NCBI RefSeq assembly: GCF_002735905.1
Contig: NZ_PEBD01000008.1
Location: 124,001-188,000 of the forward strand
Length of the DNA: 64,000 nt
Direction: 5' to 3'
From: Williamsia muralis
Lineage (GTDB): Bacteria; Actinomycetota; Actinomycetes; Mycobacteriales; Mycobacteriaceae
Under the pieces are notes generated by a model, which had not been told where the DNA came from, made no database searches, and saw only the letters and a program-made list of their open reading frames with translations. Positions 9,034-17,831 of this stretch are shown piece after piece (position 1 is the first letter of the stretch; each line of letters begins with the position of its first letter). A program made the position numbers and the translations under genes.

Positions 9034-9390
9034 ATGACAACTCCAGACATCAATCCGTCGGTGCCACCCAGCGGTTCCGGTTGCGTCGAATGCGACCAGA
9101 CGGGTAGCTGGTGGTTCCACCTACGCCGGTGCGCAACGTGCGGTCACGTTGGCTGCTGCGATGATTCGCTGTCCCGGCACGCCTCACACCATGCCGCCGA
9201 CACGGGTCATGCTGTCATCCAGTCGTTCGAACCTGGTGAGGATTGGTTCTGGAATTACGCCACCAATGACTACTACCGCGGCCCCGAACTCGCTCCGCCG
9301 CACGCGCACCCCGTCGATCAGGCGGCGCCGGGTCCGAGTGATCGCGTGCCGGCCGACTGGATGAGCCGGCTGATGAACCGGACCGACTGA
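9034..9390 (+). CDS. UBP-type zinc-finger domain protein
   Basis: A 118-residue protein from ATG 9034. The zinc ligands are visible in order: CVECDQTG, CATCGHVGCCDDS, then RHASHHAADTGHAVIQSFE and a late Trp-rich WFWNYATNDYY, the ZnF-UBP pattern that in eukaryotes binds the C-terminal Gly-Gly of ubiquitin. Bacterial stand-alone copies are common in actinobacteria and of unknown role. No ubiquitin-like or Pup gene is nearby. Almost the whole chain is the domain plus a short proline-rich tail. Confidence 0.88.
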   Translation: MTTPDINPSVPPSGSGCVECDQTGSWWFHLRRCATCGHVGCCDDSLSRHASHHAADTGHAVIQSFEPGEDWFWNYATNDYYRGPELAPPHAHPVDQAAPGPSDRVPADWMSRLMNRTD

Positions 9391-9452
9391 CCGGGTTTGG
9401 GCTCTCATAACAGCCCGGAACGGTGGCGGCACGATGTCTCGGGCCCGTAGCC

Positions 9453-9474
9453 TTCACATCACCATCGATGTGAA
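9453..9474. promoter_or_regulatory. Perfect inverted repeat overlapping the hydrolase leader
   Basis: TTCACATC (9453-9460) and GATGTGAA (9467-9474) are perfect 8-base complements with a 6-base spacer. The right arm abuts the purine-rich ribosome-binding site (AAAGGGG, 9473-9479) of the hydrolase starting at 9484. Suggests repressor binding or an RNA hairpin covering the start region. Regulator unknown. Confidence 0.45.
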
Positions 9475-9483
9475 AGGGGCACC

Positions 9484-10365
9484 ATGGCTTCGGAGTTCGA
9501 CCTCCTGACCGAGAACGCTGCCGAACTGGATATCGACCTCGATCGCATCCCGGAGGTGACCCGCATCGACACCGATGTCGACGGCGCCGTGGTCAGCAGC
9601 GTGCGGTGGACCGCCGGGTCCCCCCGCATCGTCTTCCTCCATGGTGGCGGACAGAACGCCCACACCTGGGACAGCGTGATCCTGGCACTGGGCCTGCCTG
9701 CCCTCGCCGTCGATCTGCCGGGGCACGGCCACTCCGGCTGGCGAGAAGACCACGACTACCGTCCGCAACCGAATGCCGTCGCCGTCGCTCCGGTCATCCG
9801 TGACCTCGCCCCCGATGCCGAACTGGTTGTCGGCATGTCGTTGGGCGGACTCACCACCATCGCCATCACCACACTCGAGCCCTGCCTCATCCGGCGGGCC
9901 CTCATCGTCGACGTGAGCCCCGAATCGCCGAAACGGGTCGAGCAACTGAGCGGAGCCGATCGAGGCACGGTGGCCCTGGTCAGTGGACCCGACACCTACG
10001 ACAGCCGTGACGAACTGATCGAGCTCACCGCCGCAGCCGCACCCGGACGCAGCAGGTCGTCGATCCGGCGCGGGGTCATTCACAACACGCGCGAGCTCGA
10101 CGACGGCCGCGTGCAGTGGCGCTACGACAAGATGCGCGAGAGCATCGAACCCGGGCCACTCTGGGATGCCCTGTCCGCCAGCACCATTCCCTTCACGCTG
10201 GTCCGCGGCGGTGCGTCCGCTTTTGTCACGGACGACGATGCCGCCGAGATCGTCCGTCGACGGCCGGGCACCGAGGTCATTTCCGTACCCGGAGCGGGGC
10301 ACTCGGTGCAGAGTGATGCCCCGCTGGAGTTGGCCGCGATCATCCGGTCGACGCTGGGATTGTGA
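9484..10365 (+). CDS. Alpha/beta hydrolase
   Basis: A 293-residue protein with a good ribosome-binding site before ATG 9484. It has the oxyanion segment FLHGGGQNAHTWD near residue 51, DLPGHGHS, the nucleophile elbow VVGMSLGGLTT with Ser119, and the C-terminal PGAGHSVQSD carrying the catalytic His. This is the generic esterase/C-C hydrolase fold and the substrate cannot be named. An internal RRGVIHNTRELDDGRVQWRYD segment forms the cap. The upstream palindrome suggests single-gene regulation. Confidence 0.87.
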   Translation: MASEFDLLTENAAELDIDLDRIPEVTRIDTDVDGAVVSSVRWTAGSPRIVFLHGGGQNAHTWDSVILALGLPALAVDLPGHGHSGWREDHDYRPQPNAVAVAPVIRDLAPDAELVVGMSLGGLTTIAITTLEPCLIRRALIVDVSPESPKRVEQLSGADRGTVALVSGPDTYDSRDELIELTAAAAPGRSRSSIRRGVIHNTRELDDGRVQWRYDKMRESIEPGPLWDALSASTIPFTLVRGGASAFVTDDDAAEIVRRRPGTEVISVPGAGHSVQSDAPLELAAIIRSTLGL

Positions 10366-10529
10366 ACGCACAACGCTCCCCTGGGTTGCTCTGTTGAACA
10401 CGGCCCGAAGACTGCGGAACAGTTCGGCGATCAAACTCTGAACTGCGGTCTCGGTCGCGGGATACTCTTTGCGCACCCCGTTTTTTTCCTGTGGATGTTC
10501 GTTCGATCATCGAGTCAGACTGCTTGTCA

Positions 10530-10543
10530 GGTGCCCAGGCACC
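10530..10543. promoter_or_regulatory. Short palindrome before the MFS exporter
   Basis: GGTGCC-CA-GGCACC, a perfect 6-base inverted repeat with a 2-base centre, lies 17 bases before the TTG start at 10561 and just upstream of the ribosome-binding site GAAGGGAG. It is a candidate operator or leader hairpin; no regulator is encoded next to it. Confidence 0.3.
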
Positions 10544-10560
10544 GACGAAGGGAGTAACCC

Positions 10561-12126
10561 TTGACGGCCACCGTGACATCGGAAGCACCACCACGCGCGA
10601 AGGTGGTGCTGGGCACCCTGATACTGGTCGCGGGGGTGGCCAACATCAATCTGGCGGTCGCCAACGTCGCACTCCCCGACATCGGCAGAGCCTTCGACGC
10701 GGGTGCCACCGGCCTGAACCTTGTCGCAGTGGGGTATTCACTGGGATTGGCCGCGTCCGTGCTGTACTTCGGCGCTCTAGGCGACCGGCACGGCCGTAAA
10801 CGCATGCTTGTCTTTGGCATGTTGTTGTCGATCCCGGCCTCGTTGGTGGCCGGCTTCGCACCCTCGATCGAGGTGCTGTTCGCTGCTCGCCTGGTGGGCG
10901 GAATCGCTGCCGGACTGGCCTTTCCGACAACGCTGGCGGTCATCACCGCACTATGGTCGGGCCCGAGTCGCACTCGCGCCATTGCCGCGTGGTCGGCTCT
11001 GGGTGGCGCGATCTCCTCACTGGGGCCGATCGTTTCGGGTGCATTGCTCGAGGTGTTCAGCTGGCACTCGGTGTTCCTGGTGACACTGCCGCTGGCCGTG
11101 GTGGCACTGGTGGCCGCGATATTCCTCGTACCATCCGATTCCGGCGACGCGTCCGAGTCGGTGGACAATCTCGGCGGCGTGCTGTCCATCGTGTTCGTGG
11201 GCGCAATGATATTGGCCCTCAACTTCATCCCGATGTTGGGCGCCGGATCGGCGGTGGGTGTGCTGGCCGCGATTTCTCTCGCCGCCGGTATCGCGTTCTT
11301 CGTACGGCAACGTCATGCCGCCACACCGTTGTTCGACCTCTCGATCGCCGGCCGCCGGACCTTCTGGGTGGCCGCCTTCGGTGGTGTGGTCGTGTTCGGC
11401 ACGCTGATGGGCGTGATGTTCATCGGTCAGCAGTATCTGCAGAATGTCCTGGAGTACTCGACGTTGGAGGCCGGCACCACCATTGTTCCCGCCGCGATCG
11501 GAATGGTGCTCTTCGCGCCGTTGTCCGCTCGGATGGTCGAGGCGCGTGGTTCACGCATCACCCTGCTGGTCGGATTCGCGTTCATTCTCGCCGGTCTCGT
11601 TGCGGCGTTGACGATGTGGACCGAGGATGCGCACTACTGGCAGATTGCGGTGGCGTACGCATTGGTCGGAATCGGAGTCGGCTTCGCCGGCACACCGGCA
11701 TCACGGTCGCTGACCGGATCGGTGCCACGCTCGCGCGCAGGTATGGCGTCCAGCATGTCCGACCTGCAACGCGATCTCGGTGGGGCCATCATGCAGTCCA
11801 TCCTGGGTGCAATCCTGACCGCCGGATACGCCCGCGACTTCTCAAAGTCGATCTCGGATTCGCCTGACGCGTCCAAGGTCACCGACGAGACCGAAGCCGC
11901 TCTGACCAAATCGTTTTCGAGTGCCGAGGTGCTGGCCGAGCGTTATCCCGAGTACGGCAAGGAGATCATTGCCGGCGCCCGCGATGCGTTTGTCCACGGC
12001 GACCACCTGGCCTATGCCGCGGCGATCGCCGTGGTGCTGGGCGGCGCCGTGGTGGTGTTCTTCGGATATCCCAAGGTTGATGACGAACGCCGACTCATGA
12101 AGGAGTATGCGCGCGAAGGTTCTTAG
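10561..12126 (+). CDS. MFS transporter, DHA2-type drug exporter
   Basis: A 521-residue protein from TTG 10561 preceded by GAAGGGAG. Motif A appears as FGALGDRHGRKRML after the second helix, and LGGAISSLGPIVSGALLEVFSWHSVFL is the motif C/helix 5-6 region typical of proton-driven exporters. The number of hydrophobic segments and length fit the 14-helix DHA2 group. A hydrophilic loop (about residues 430-480) precedes the last helix. Substrate unknown. Its stop overlaps the stop of convergent zwf by four bases, so no terminator fits between them. Confidence 0.88.
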   Translation: MTATVTSEAPPRAKVVLGTLILVAGVANINLAVANVALPDIGRAFDAGATGLNLVAVGYSLGLAASVLYFGALGDRHGRKRMLVFGMLLSIPASLVAGFAPSIEVLFAARLVGGIAAGLAFPTTLAVITALWSGPSRTRAIAAWSALGGAISSLGPIVSGALLEVFSWHSVFLVTLPLAVVALVAAIFLVPSDSGDASESVDNLGGVLSIVFVGAMILALNFIPMLGAGSAVGVLAAISLAAGIAFFVRQRHAATPLFDLSIAGRRTFWVAAFGGVVVFGTLMGVMFIGQQYLQNVLEYSTLEAGTTIVPAAIGMVLFAPLSARMVEARGSRITLLVGFAFILAGLVAALTMWTEDAHYWQIAVAYALVGIGVGFAGTPASRSLTGSVPRSRAGMASSMSDLQRDLGGAIMQSILGAILTAGYARDFSKSISDSPDASKVTDETEAALTKSFSSAEVLAERYPEYGKEIIAGARDAFVHGDHLAYAAAIAVVLGGAVVVFFGYPKVDDERRLMKEYAREGS

Positions 12127-13595
12127 CTTTCCTTCTTGTTGCGCCAGATCCTCTCGAACGGCAGGCGCCAGGCGTGGGGCGCGATGAGTTGATGAATGGC
12201 GTTCGGCCCCCAGGAGCCCTGGTCGTAGCTGCGCACCGGTGGCGGGTTCTCGAGCAACGGCGTCGAGACCTCCCACAGGCGCTCGATGCCTTCGGCTGTT
12301 GTGTAGAGCGTTCGATCGCCCTTCATCGCGTCGAGGATCAAGCGCTCATACGCCTCGAGCACAAGTCCCACCTGATCGGTCTCCTGCATCGCGAACTGCA
12401 GACTCAGCTTGTCGAGTTTCATACCCGGTCCCGGTCGCTTGCCGTAGAACGACAGCGATACCTTGAACGCGTCGGCCAGATCGAACGTGAGGTGGTCCGG
12501 ACCTTGCTGTCCCACACCAGAACCCGGCGGGAACATGCTCTTGGGCGGCTCGTGGAAGGCAATGGAGATGATGCGCTGGCCTTCGCCGAGGCTCTTGCCA
12601 GTGCGTAGGTAGAACGGCACGCCGGCCCAGCGCCAGTTGTCGATCTCGGCCTTCAGCGCCACAAACGTCTCGGTCTCGGATTCCGGCGCTACGCCGGGCT
12701 CGTCACGGTAGCCGGCGTACTGGCCGCGCACCACATTGCGTGGGTCGAGGGGTCGCATGGATCGGAAGACCTTGTTCTTCTCTTCGCCGATCGGTCCCGG
12801 CGCCAGAGCGGTGGGGGGTTCCATCGCCACGAACGCCAGGATCTGGAAAAGGTGTGTCACCACCATGTCCCGGAACGCGCCTGTCGACTCATAGAAGTGG
12901 GAGCGGCCCTCCAGTGACAGCTTCTCTGGCACATCGATCTGGATGTAGTGGATGAAGTTGCGGTTCCAGATCGGTTCGAACAATCCGTTGGCGAACCGGA
13001 AAGCCAAGATGTTCTGCGCCGACTCCTTGCCGAGGAAGTGGTCGATACGAAAGACCTGCTCTTCCTTGAACCACCGGTGAATGGAGGCGTTGAGAGTTAC
13101 CGCACTCTCGTGGTCGGTGCCGAATGGCTTTTCCATGATGACGCGGGATCGCTTGACGAGATCGGCCGCGTGCAGCATCTCCAGCACTGCCATCGCCGCC
13201 TTCGGCGGAACGCTGAGGTAGTGCAACATGCGCGCTTCGCTGCCGAGCGCATCGAGTTGCACGCGTACGCCGGCCGCGAGCGCCTCAGCCCCGTCGCCCT
13301 GCGGCACGTAGGTCAGGTGCTTGGCGAACTCGGCGGCAGCCTCAGGCGTGAACATCCGGCTGGAGAACTCACTGCAGGCCTTGATCGCGACCTCGCGGAA
13401 CCCCTCGGTGTCGAAGTCGTCCAACGATGTACCGACGATCCGCAACTCGGGTGCCAGCTTCGACAAGAACAGATGGAACAGACCCGGCAACAGCTTTCGC
13501 CGAGCAAGGTCACCTGTGGCGCCGAACAGTACAACGACGTGGGGGGCGAGGTCACGCCTCTCTCTGCTGCCGCGGGCCTCGATCAGTTCGGTCAC
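12123..13595 (-). CDS. zwf: Glucose-6-phosphate 1-dehydrogenase
   Basis: A 490-residue enzyme from GTG 13595. The nucleotide-binding motif is VVLFGATGDLARRKLLPGL (about 21-39), EKPFG lies at 155-159 and the active-site signature RIDHFLGKE at 183-191, with the proton-abstracting His and the substrate Lys present; Phe replaces the commoner Tyr of RIDHYLGKE. It oxidises glucose 6-phosphate to 6-phosphogluconolactone with NAD(P)+, the first step of the oxidative pentose phosphate pathway. No other pentose-phosphate gene (tal, tkt, opcA, gnd) is adjacent, so this may be a second, stand-alone copy. Confidence 0.95.
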   Translation of the reverse strand: MTELIEARGSRERRDLAPHVVVLFGATGDLARRKLLPGLFHLFLSKLAPELRIVGTSLDDFDTEGFREVAIKACSEFSSRMFTPEAAAEFAKHLTYVPQGDGAEALAAGVRVQLDALGSEARMLHYLSVPPKAAMAVLEMLHAADLVKRSRVIMEKPFGTDHESAVTLNASIHRWFKEEQVFRIDHFLGKESAQNILAFRFANGLFEPIWNRNFIHYIQIDVPEKLSLEGRSHFYESTGAFRDMVVTHLFQILAFVAMEPPTALAPGPIGEEKNKVFRSMRPLDPRNVVRGQYAGYRDEPGVAPESETETFVALKAEIDNWRWAGVPFYLRTGKSLGEGQRIISIAFHEPPKSMFPPGSGVGQQGPDHLTFDLADAFKVSLSFYGKRPGPGMKLDKLSLQFAMQETDQVGLVLEAYERLILDAMKGDRTLYTTAEGIERLWEVSTPLLENPPPVRSYDQGSWGPNAIHQLIAPHAWRLPFERIWRNKKES

Positions 13596-13693
13596 ACCAG
13601 TGATGGTCCCACCTCGGGGGCATTTGAGCGCGCCAACTGTCAGTTGGGCCGGGGGAGCATCGAATTGAGGGAGCCGTGCGGTCTCGGCGCGCT

Positions 13694-14131
13694 CTAATCC
13701 TCCAGGTATCCAGTATTGGGGTCGATCGAGCTGAGAAAGTCTCGGATGGAGCTGCGGTAGTGACCGAGTGTGTCCTGTTGCTGTGGTGGTCGACGTTTGG
13801 TTGCCTGGTCTGCTGGGACTTGCGCGGTCTCCAGCGCACCTTCCGAGAATCCGTATCCGGGGTTGGGTCCACTGTCCCAGTTGTAGTCGTGCCCGCCGCT
13901 GCGTTCGGTGACGGTGAAGGTTTGGCCGTCGACGGTGAGGGTGATCGGCAGTTGCGGGACGGCGCCGTCGGGTGCCGCAGGGTCTATCGAAACCGGTGGA
14001 CCGGAATTCGTTGATGTGATGCCCGGCCGCAATTCGGATGTGCTGGGAGATCCCGCGTCAGTATCGCTCGTGGCACAGGCGGCGAGCATGCATACGGCAA
14101 TGGTGAGCGCCGCGATACCGGATGTTCTCAT
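13694..14131 (-). CDS. Predicted lipoprotein of unknown function
   Basis: A 145-residue protein from ATG 14131. The N-terminus is a lipoprotein signal peptide: a short charged start, hydrophobic IAALTIAVCMLAAC with a lipobox (LAAC, Cys19), then a Ser/Thr/Pro-rich linker. The mature part contains ITLTVDGQTFTVTE and a glycine/tyrosine-rich segment (HDYNWDSGPNPGYGF). No family recognised. It would be attached to the outer face of the cell membrane. Confidence 0.75.
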   Translation of the reverse strand: MRTSGIAALTIAVCMLAACATSDTDAGSPSTSELRPGITSTNSGPPVSIDPAAPDGAVPQLPITLTVDGQTFTVTERSGGHDYNWDSGPNPGYGFSEGALETAQVPADQATKRRPPQQQDTLGHYRSSIRDFLSSIDPNTGYLED

Positions 14132-14714
14132 GTGGTCCCCCTGATCGGTGCCTGCCAGGAATTGTGCAGCATTGGTTCGGCACGCTGTGAGCGCGTCGAA
14201 CTTCCTGTGCGCCGATTCCCTCCCGCCATTGAACTGGGTACTTCGGATCACCGCGAACGGGCCATCCTGGTACTCAACATTCCAGCATCAGGTCTAGGCT
14301 CCGGTTGTGCTGGCACTGAGGGCGGTCTGGTGGAGTTTGGCTCTGGCCGCAACGATGACGGCAGTCGGTCTAATCATTGCCTTGGTGCAGCAGTTCGTTC
14401 AACTGCCCAGTCCAAGAAGTACATTCACGCGTCGCCCACCAATGACGACGCATACGGGACCTGCACACCCCGTGTGAGACAGCGATCAACCCGGAAGGTC
14501 GGCGCGACGTTCACCGATTATTTCGTCAGCTACACGAAACTTATGGTGCCGCAATCCGTTACGCGCATCAATAGATGATGCGCTGGCGCCGCATTCTCAA
14601 ACTGAGTCCACAAGGGTGCCGCCTGACATGTTTTCGCCATTTCGGCGGTGTTGCGTTTACTGCACGGCGTACAGTCCGGGATAAAGCGTAGTGACAGGCC
14701 AAGGGGGCAAATCC
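14132..14714. other. 583-base region with no clear gene
   Basis: Between the divergent lipoprotein and secreted-protein genes. The only plausible coding frame is a 56-residue frame from GTG 14307 to TGA 14475-14477 whose first half is hydrophobic (AVWWSLALAATMTAVGLIIAL) and whose second half is polar; it has no good ribosome-binding site. Base composition is less GC-rich than neighbours toward 14400-14700. The 3' part should hold the promoter of the secreted protein gene. Confidence 0.4.
14307..14477 (+). CDS. Possible small membrane protein (56 aa), low confidence
   Basis: GTG start, one strong hydrophobic helix (residues about 5-27), then QQFVQLPSPRS and a Thr/Pro/His-rich tail. No recognisable Shine-Dalgarno sequence; it may be leaderless or not a gene. 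No family recognised. Confidence 0.22.
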   Translation: MLALRAVWWSLALAATMTAVGLIIALVQQFVQLPSPRSTFTRRPPMTTHTGPAHPV

Positions 14715-15128
14715 ATGCGTAAAGATAAAACTGTTCGCACAATCGGCGCCGGGGTCGTTGCAGCCGCAGCTGCGGGATTCTTAATCGGTGTCGGCCCCGC
14801 CGCTGCCGCACCGGATACCGGATCAGCCGGTGGGGGCAGCGCTGACCTAGCACTGACAATTTCCTCGAGCTTCGACACCTGCCATCTGACGGTCACAAAC
14901 CGCGGCCCCGACACCGCCTACAACGTCATCGCTGGGCCCAGCAGCCTGGTCGCACTGCTGGCAGGTGGGCCGCCGCGGTATCTCGGCAACATGACCGCCG
15001 GCCAGCAACTGACCGAGAGCTTTGGAGGTTGCGGCTACATCGCCGGGACGCCCCTGACGTACTTCGCGCTGTCCACCACCGGCGACCCCGCCCCAGCGAA
15101 CAACACTGTCACGTACAACGTCAATTAG
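14715..15128 (+). CDS. Small secreted protein of unknown function
   Basis: ATG 14715 preceded by AAGGGGG gives 137 residues. A Sec signal peptide is evident: MRKDKTVRTIG, hydrophobic AGVVAAAAAGFLIGVG, then cleavage after PAAAA. The mature part of about 105 residues has two cysteines (DTCHLTVTN and GGCGYIAG), probably disulfide-bonded, and reads as an immunoglobulin-like beta domain (LTVTNRGPDTAYNV and PAPANNTVTYNVN, like DUF11/CARDB folds). Partner unknown. Confidence 0.72.
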   Translation: MRKDKTVRTIGAGVVAAAAAGFLIGVGPAAAAPDTGSAGGGSADLALTISSSFDTCHLTVTNRGPDTAYNVIAGPSSLVALLAGGPPRYLGNMTAGQQLTESFGGCGYIAGTPLTYFALSTTGDPAPANNTVTYNVN

Positions 15129-15179
15129 CCGCCTGGGTTCAACAGCAGTTCGGCGTGCGGCATCTGGGACGCCTTCGAC

Positions 15180-15740
15180 TCAGGATCGGGCCTGCAACAT
15201 CCGCTCGACTGCGGTGACCACTGATTGCCGGTGAGCAGCAACTCCATCTCCATCAGTCTCGTATTCGTCAAGTCCGGTAAGCCCTTTGGGCGACAGCTGC
15301 CAGGCTTGCGCGATGGCGTAGATGAAGACCAGAACGTCGACGGCCGACAATGGTTGGGCCGAATCCGTCGCGACGGCGAGGGCCTTGTTCCGGTAGATCT
15401 CGCTGGGCTCAGCAGTTGCTTCTGGCCGTTCGAGCTGAGCCCACATGCTCAGCCGAAGTACTTCGGGGAAACGCTGATGATGGTCGAACACGTCACCGGC
15501 CCAACCGGCAAGGTCTTCAGGGCGCGGCGGGACGTTCTCGGCCATCCGACGTAGCGCCGCGGCCAGGGTCGCGTCGAACAAGCCGCTTTTGCCGCCGTAG
15601 TACGCGTAGATCATCCGAACGTTGCTCTGCGCTTTGGCAGCGATCCGCTCTACCCGCCCACCCGCAAATCCGTGCGCGGAGAACTCGTCGGTTGCCGCAG
15701 CGAGGATCCGTTCCTTGGTGGCTTCGGCGTCGCGGGCCAT
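15180..15740 (-). CDS. TetR-family transcriptional repressor
   Basis: A 186-residue protein from ATG 15740. The N-terminal helix-turn-helix is typical: ATKERILAAATDEFSAHGFAGGRVERIAAKAQSNVRMIYAYYGGKSGLFDATLA. The C-terminal part is helical and ligand-binding. Divergent from the SDR gene with an 88-base gap holding an AAGTAA/TTACTT operator, so it most likely represses the SDR and itself and responds to the SDR substrate or a related compound (inference from arrangement). Confidence 0.92.
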   Translation of the reverse strand: MARDAEATKERILAAATDEFSAHGFAGGRVERIAAKAQSNVRMIYAYYGGKSGLFDATLAAALRRMAENVPPRPEDLAGWAGDVFDHHQRFPEVLRLSMWAQLERPEATAEPSEIYRNKALAVATDSAQPLSAVDVLVFIYAIAQAWQLSPKGLTGLDEYETDGDGVAAHRQSVVTAVERMLQARS

Positions 15741-15786
15741 GGTTCACTCCCTGCTTCGTGTTGACGGGCATTCCAACACGATCTAC

Positions 15787-15811
15787 CTTACAAGTAAGTA
15801 TTCATTTACTT
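15787..15811. promoter_or_regulatory. Operator for the TetR/SDR divergent pair
   Basis: Overlapping repeats: CTTAC-AA-GTAAG (15787-15798) and AAGTAA-N8-TTACTT (15792-15811). Three TTAC/GTAA-type half-sites lie in 25 bases, 17 bases before the SDR start, as expected for a TetR repressor site. Confidence 0.6.
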
Positions 15812-15828
15812 ATCTGACTGGAGCAGCC

Positions 15829-16575
15829 ATGACCCGTATTGCCCTTGTGACCGGCGCCAACCGTGGACTCGGACGAGCGACCGCGCTCGCACTGGCCAGA
15901 AGCAAGATAAGAGTCGTCGCGGCCTCGCGGGGCGGTGGGAGCGAAGTCGTGGATGAGATCGTCGAATTGGGCGGCGAAGCCATCACGGTTCATCTGGATG
16001 TCGCGGACCTCGCCTCCATCGAGGCGGCACGTGTCGCTGTGCTCGCCGGCGTCGAGCGCGAGTGGAGCGCCAGCACCATCGACGTGCTCATAAACAACGC
16101 CGGGGTGGGCCTGTTCGCGCCGCTTGGCGCCATTACGGCCGATGACTTCGACGCCACCTTTGCCGTCAACGTCCGCGGTCCGCTTTTTGTCACCCAGGCT
16201 TTCCTGCCACACCTGTCGGAAGGGGCAAGCATCGTGAACGTATCGAGTTCGCTCAGCCGGCACGTCAGCCCGGCAACCTCCGTCTACGCGGCATCAAAGA
16301 AGGCCCTCGAAGCTCTTACCCGCAGCCTCGCTGCCGAACTCGGCCCTCGGGGCATTCGGATCAACTCGATCGCGCCCGGCCCCACCGCAACCAACTTCAA
16401 CGGTGGAGCCATGCGCGACGACGAAGCGATGCGCGCGGCACTGTCCGGACAAACCGCGCTCGGCCGAGTGGGCGACCCAGCTGAGATCGCCGACGCGATC
16501 TCAGCCCTGGTGTCCCGCGAGTTCCGCTGGGCGACAGGTGAACGCATCGAAGTATCCGGCGGCGTGTTGCTGTGA
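15829..16575 (+). CDS. Short-chain dehydrogenase/reductase (SDR)
   Basis: A 248-residue classical SDR from ATG 15829. It has the cofactor motif TGANRGLG (8-15), NNAG near residue 89, the catalytic Ser in VNVSSS and YAASK with Tyr153 and Lys157, and PGPTATNF in the substrate loop. The residues after beta2 (ASRGGGSE) suggest NADP(H) preference. Family members oxidise or reduce a hydroxyl/keto group; the substrate is unknown. Control by the divergent TetR protein is likely. Confidence 0.92.
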   Translation: MTRIALVTGANRGLGRATALALARSKIRVVAASRGGGSEVVDEIVELGGEAITVHLDVADLASIEAARVAVLAGVEREWSASTIDVLINNAGVGLFAPLGAITADDFDATFAVNVRGPLFVTQAFLPHLSEGASIVNVSSSLSRHVSPATSVYAASKKALEALTRSLAAELGPRGIRINSIAPGPTATNFNGGAMRDDEAMRAALSGQTALGRVGDPAEIADAISALVSREFRWATGERIEVSGGVLL

Positions 16576-16608
16576 CCGGGCCACGGGCCCTCTAGCTCGT
16601 CGATCGAT

Positions 16609-17031
16609 TCATACGACGAGTGTGTTCTGCCGGCGCCAAATCGCCCAACGACCCTCGCGACGGACAAAGACATACAACGCGTTCATCTCCGGGGGCCTGC
16701 CGTCGCGGGCGTCCGCCGAGGTGGACCACGCGTTCTTGCGAGCGACGATGACGTCCTGGGCCAGCAGCGTGACATCGACCAATTCGTAGTAGGCGGTCGC
16801 GTCTCTCAGAAACCCTGACGTCAGGCCATCTTTCGTGGACTCCTCAATGGCCCGGCGACCTGAGAGGACCGCCCCACGGGCGTTCACGACGACCGCGTCC
16901 TCGGCAAGATGCAAGTTCATCTGAACAGGGTCGTTGTTGTTGAACCCCTCTTGAACATCGGCGATGATCCTTCGGATTGCGTTGACATCAGCGGTCTCTG
17001 GCGCCGCCATGCGGTCTGTTTGTTGAGTCAT
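16609..17031 (-). CDS. SnoaL-like/DUF4440 (NTF2 fold) protein, SgcJ/EcaC type
   Basis: A 140-residue protein from ATG 17031. It follows the NTF2-like pattern: an N-terminal helix (DVNAIRRIIADVQEGFNNNDPVQMNLHLAEDAVVV), a middle SGRRAIEE helix and terminal strands NALYVFVRREGRWAIWRRQNT. These proteins bind small hydrophobic ligands or act as isomerases; no specific reaction is assigned. The predicted -10 ends 7 bases before the ATG, so the mRNA may be leaderless. Its promoter carries the same unusual spacer palindrome as nat. Confidence 0.85.
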   Translation of the reverse strand: MTQQTDRMAAPETADVNAIRRIIADVQEGFNNNDPVQMNLHLAEDAVVVNARGAVLSGRRAIEESTKDGLTSGFLRDATAYYELVDVTLLAQDVIVARKNAWSTSADARDGRPPEMNALYVFVRREGRWAIWRRQNTLVV

Positions 17032-17037
17032 GACACG

Positions 17038-17068
17038 ACGCTAAGACTTCAAGTGAGCATGAAGTCAA
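17038..17068 (-). promoter_or_regulatory. MerR-type promoter of the SnoaL-like gene
   Basis: Read on the minus strand: -35 TTGACT (17068-17063), a 19-base spacer and a weak -10 TAGCGT (17043-17038), with the perfect inverted repeat GACTTCA-N8-TGAAGTC (17045-17066) filling the spacer. An over-long spacer containing a dyad is the hallmark of MerR-activated promoters. The layout matches the nat promoter almost base for base. Confidence 0.55.
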
Positions 17069-17146
17069 CACGTCCACGTGCGATTGGGCGATTCGTTCGA
17101 TTTCATGCGCACCTGGCCCGCATGAGGGCCGGCCAGAAGTGAGGCG

Positions 17147-17710
17147 CTACTCCCCTGACACCTCGGCAGATTCGACCTCCACGACCGCACCTGCCACCGT
17201 GGTCAAAGACGCAAACACCTTCGCGTACCGAGCAACAGCTGCGGCGATGAACTCGTCGAGTCGGGGCAGGTCGTCGATCACGAAGTACAGACCGCGGCCC
17301 GGCACCACCGCACCGAGTTCGGCGAGCAGTGGTAAGAGTGTGATCTGGGGAGCGAGCGAATGCGTGAGATCGCCGCCGGTGAAGACGGGGATCGCGACCA
17401 CACCCTGCAGCCCATCGGTTCCGTAGCGGTCGAGGAACGCTTTGAGCAGACCCGTATAGGAGGCCTTGTACGTGGGCGTCGCAAAGATCACGAGGTCGCT
17501 GTCGGCGACCGCGGTGGTCACCGCCTTCAGTCGCTCCGACGACCACTCGAACAATTCAGACGCGTAGTCGGCGAGTTCGATCACCTCGAGGTCGTAGCTG
17601 CCCGGCGTCAGCAGCGCCGGCACCAGCGCCTCCGCCACAGTGCGGGTCCGCGACTGCGGTTTAGGGTTTCCGACGACTACAGAGACTTTCACGTGACTCA
17701 CTCCAGACAT
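17147..17710 (-). CDS. NADPH-dependent FMN reductase family protein
   Basis: A 187-residue flavodoxin-fold protein. The FMN phosphate loop is VVGNPKPQSRTRTVAEAL near residue 12; ADSDLVIFATPTYKASYTGLLKAFLDRYG is the second conserved block; TGGDLTHSLAPQITLLPLLAELGAVV the third. This matches MsuE/SsuE-type reductases that supply FMNH2 to two-component monooxygenases, but no such monooxygenase is adjacent. ATG 17710 is used; the GTG at VKVSVVVG is another possibility. It lies 116 bases beyond the SnoaL-like start, on the same strand. Confidence 0.86.
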   Translation of the reverse strand: MSGVSHVKVSVVVGNPKPQSRTRTVAEALVPALLTPGSYDLEVIELADYASELFEWSSERLKAVTTAVADSDLVIFATPTYKASYTGLLKAFLDRYGTDGLQGVVAIPVFTGGDLTHSLAPQITLLPLLAELGAVVPGRGLYFVIDDLPRLDEFIAAAVARYAKVFASLTTVAGAVVEVESAEVSGE

Positions 17711-17831
17711 GACGGTGCCGGTCGGGTTCGACCGCCGGTGACCTTACGACACGAACGGCCCGTTGCCACGGGTTTGTCTCAGCAAGGTTTGAACTGCTGG
17801 TGCTCCCTCAAATCTGCCGTATACGAGAACA

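Noticed and set aside
9454-10476. 340-codon minus-strand frame opposite the alpha/beta hydrolase
   Set aside because: The plus strand carries all hydrolase motifs and a ribosome-binding site; the antisense frame has none.
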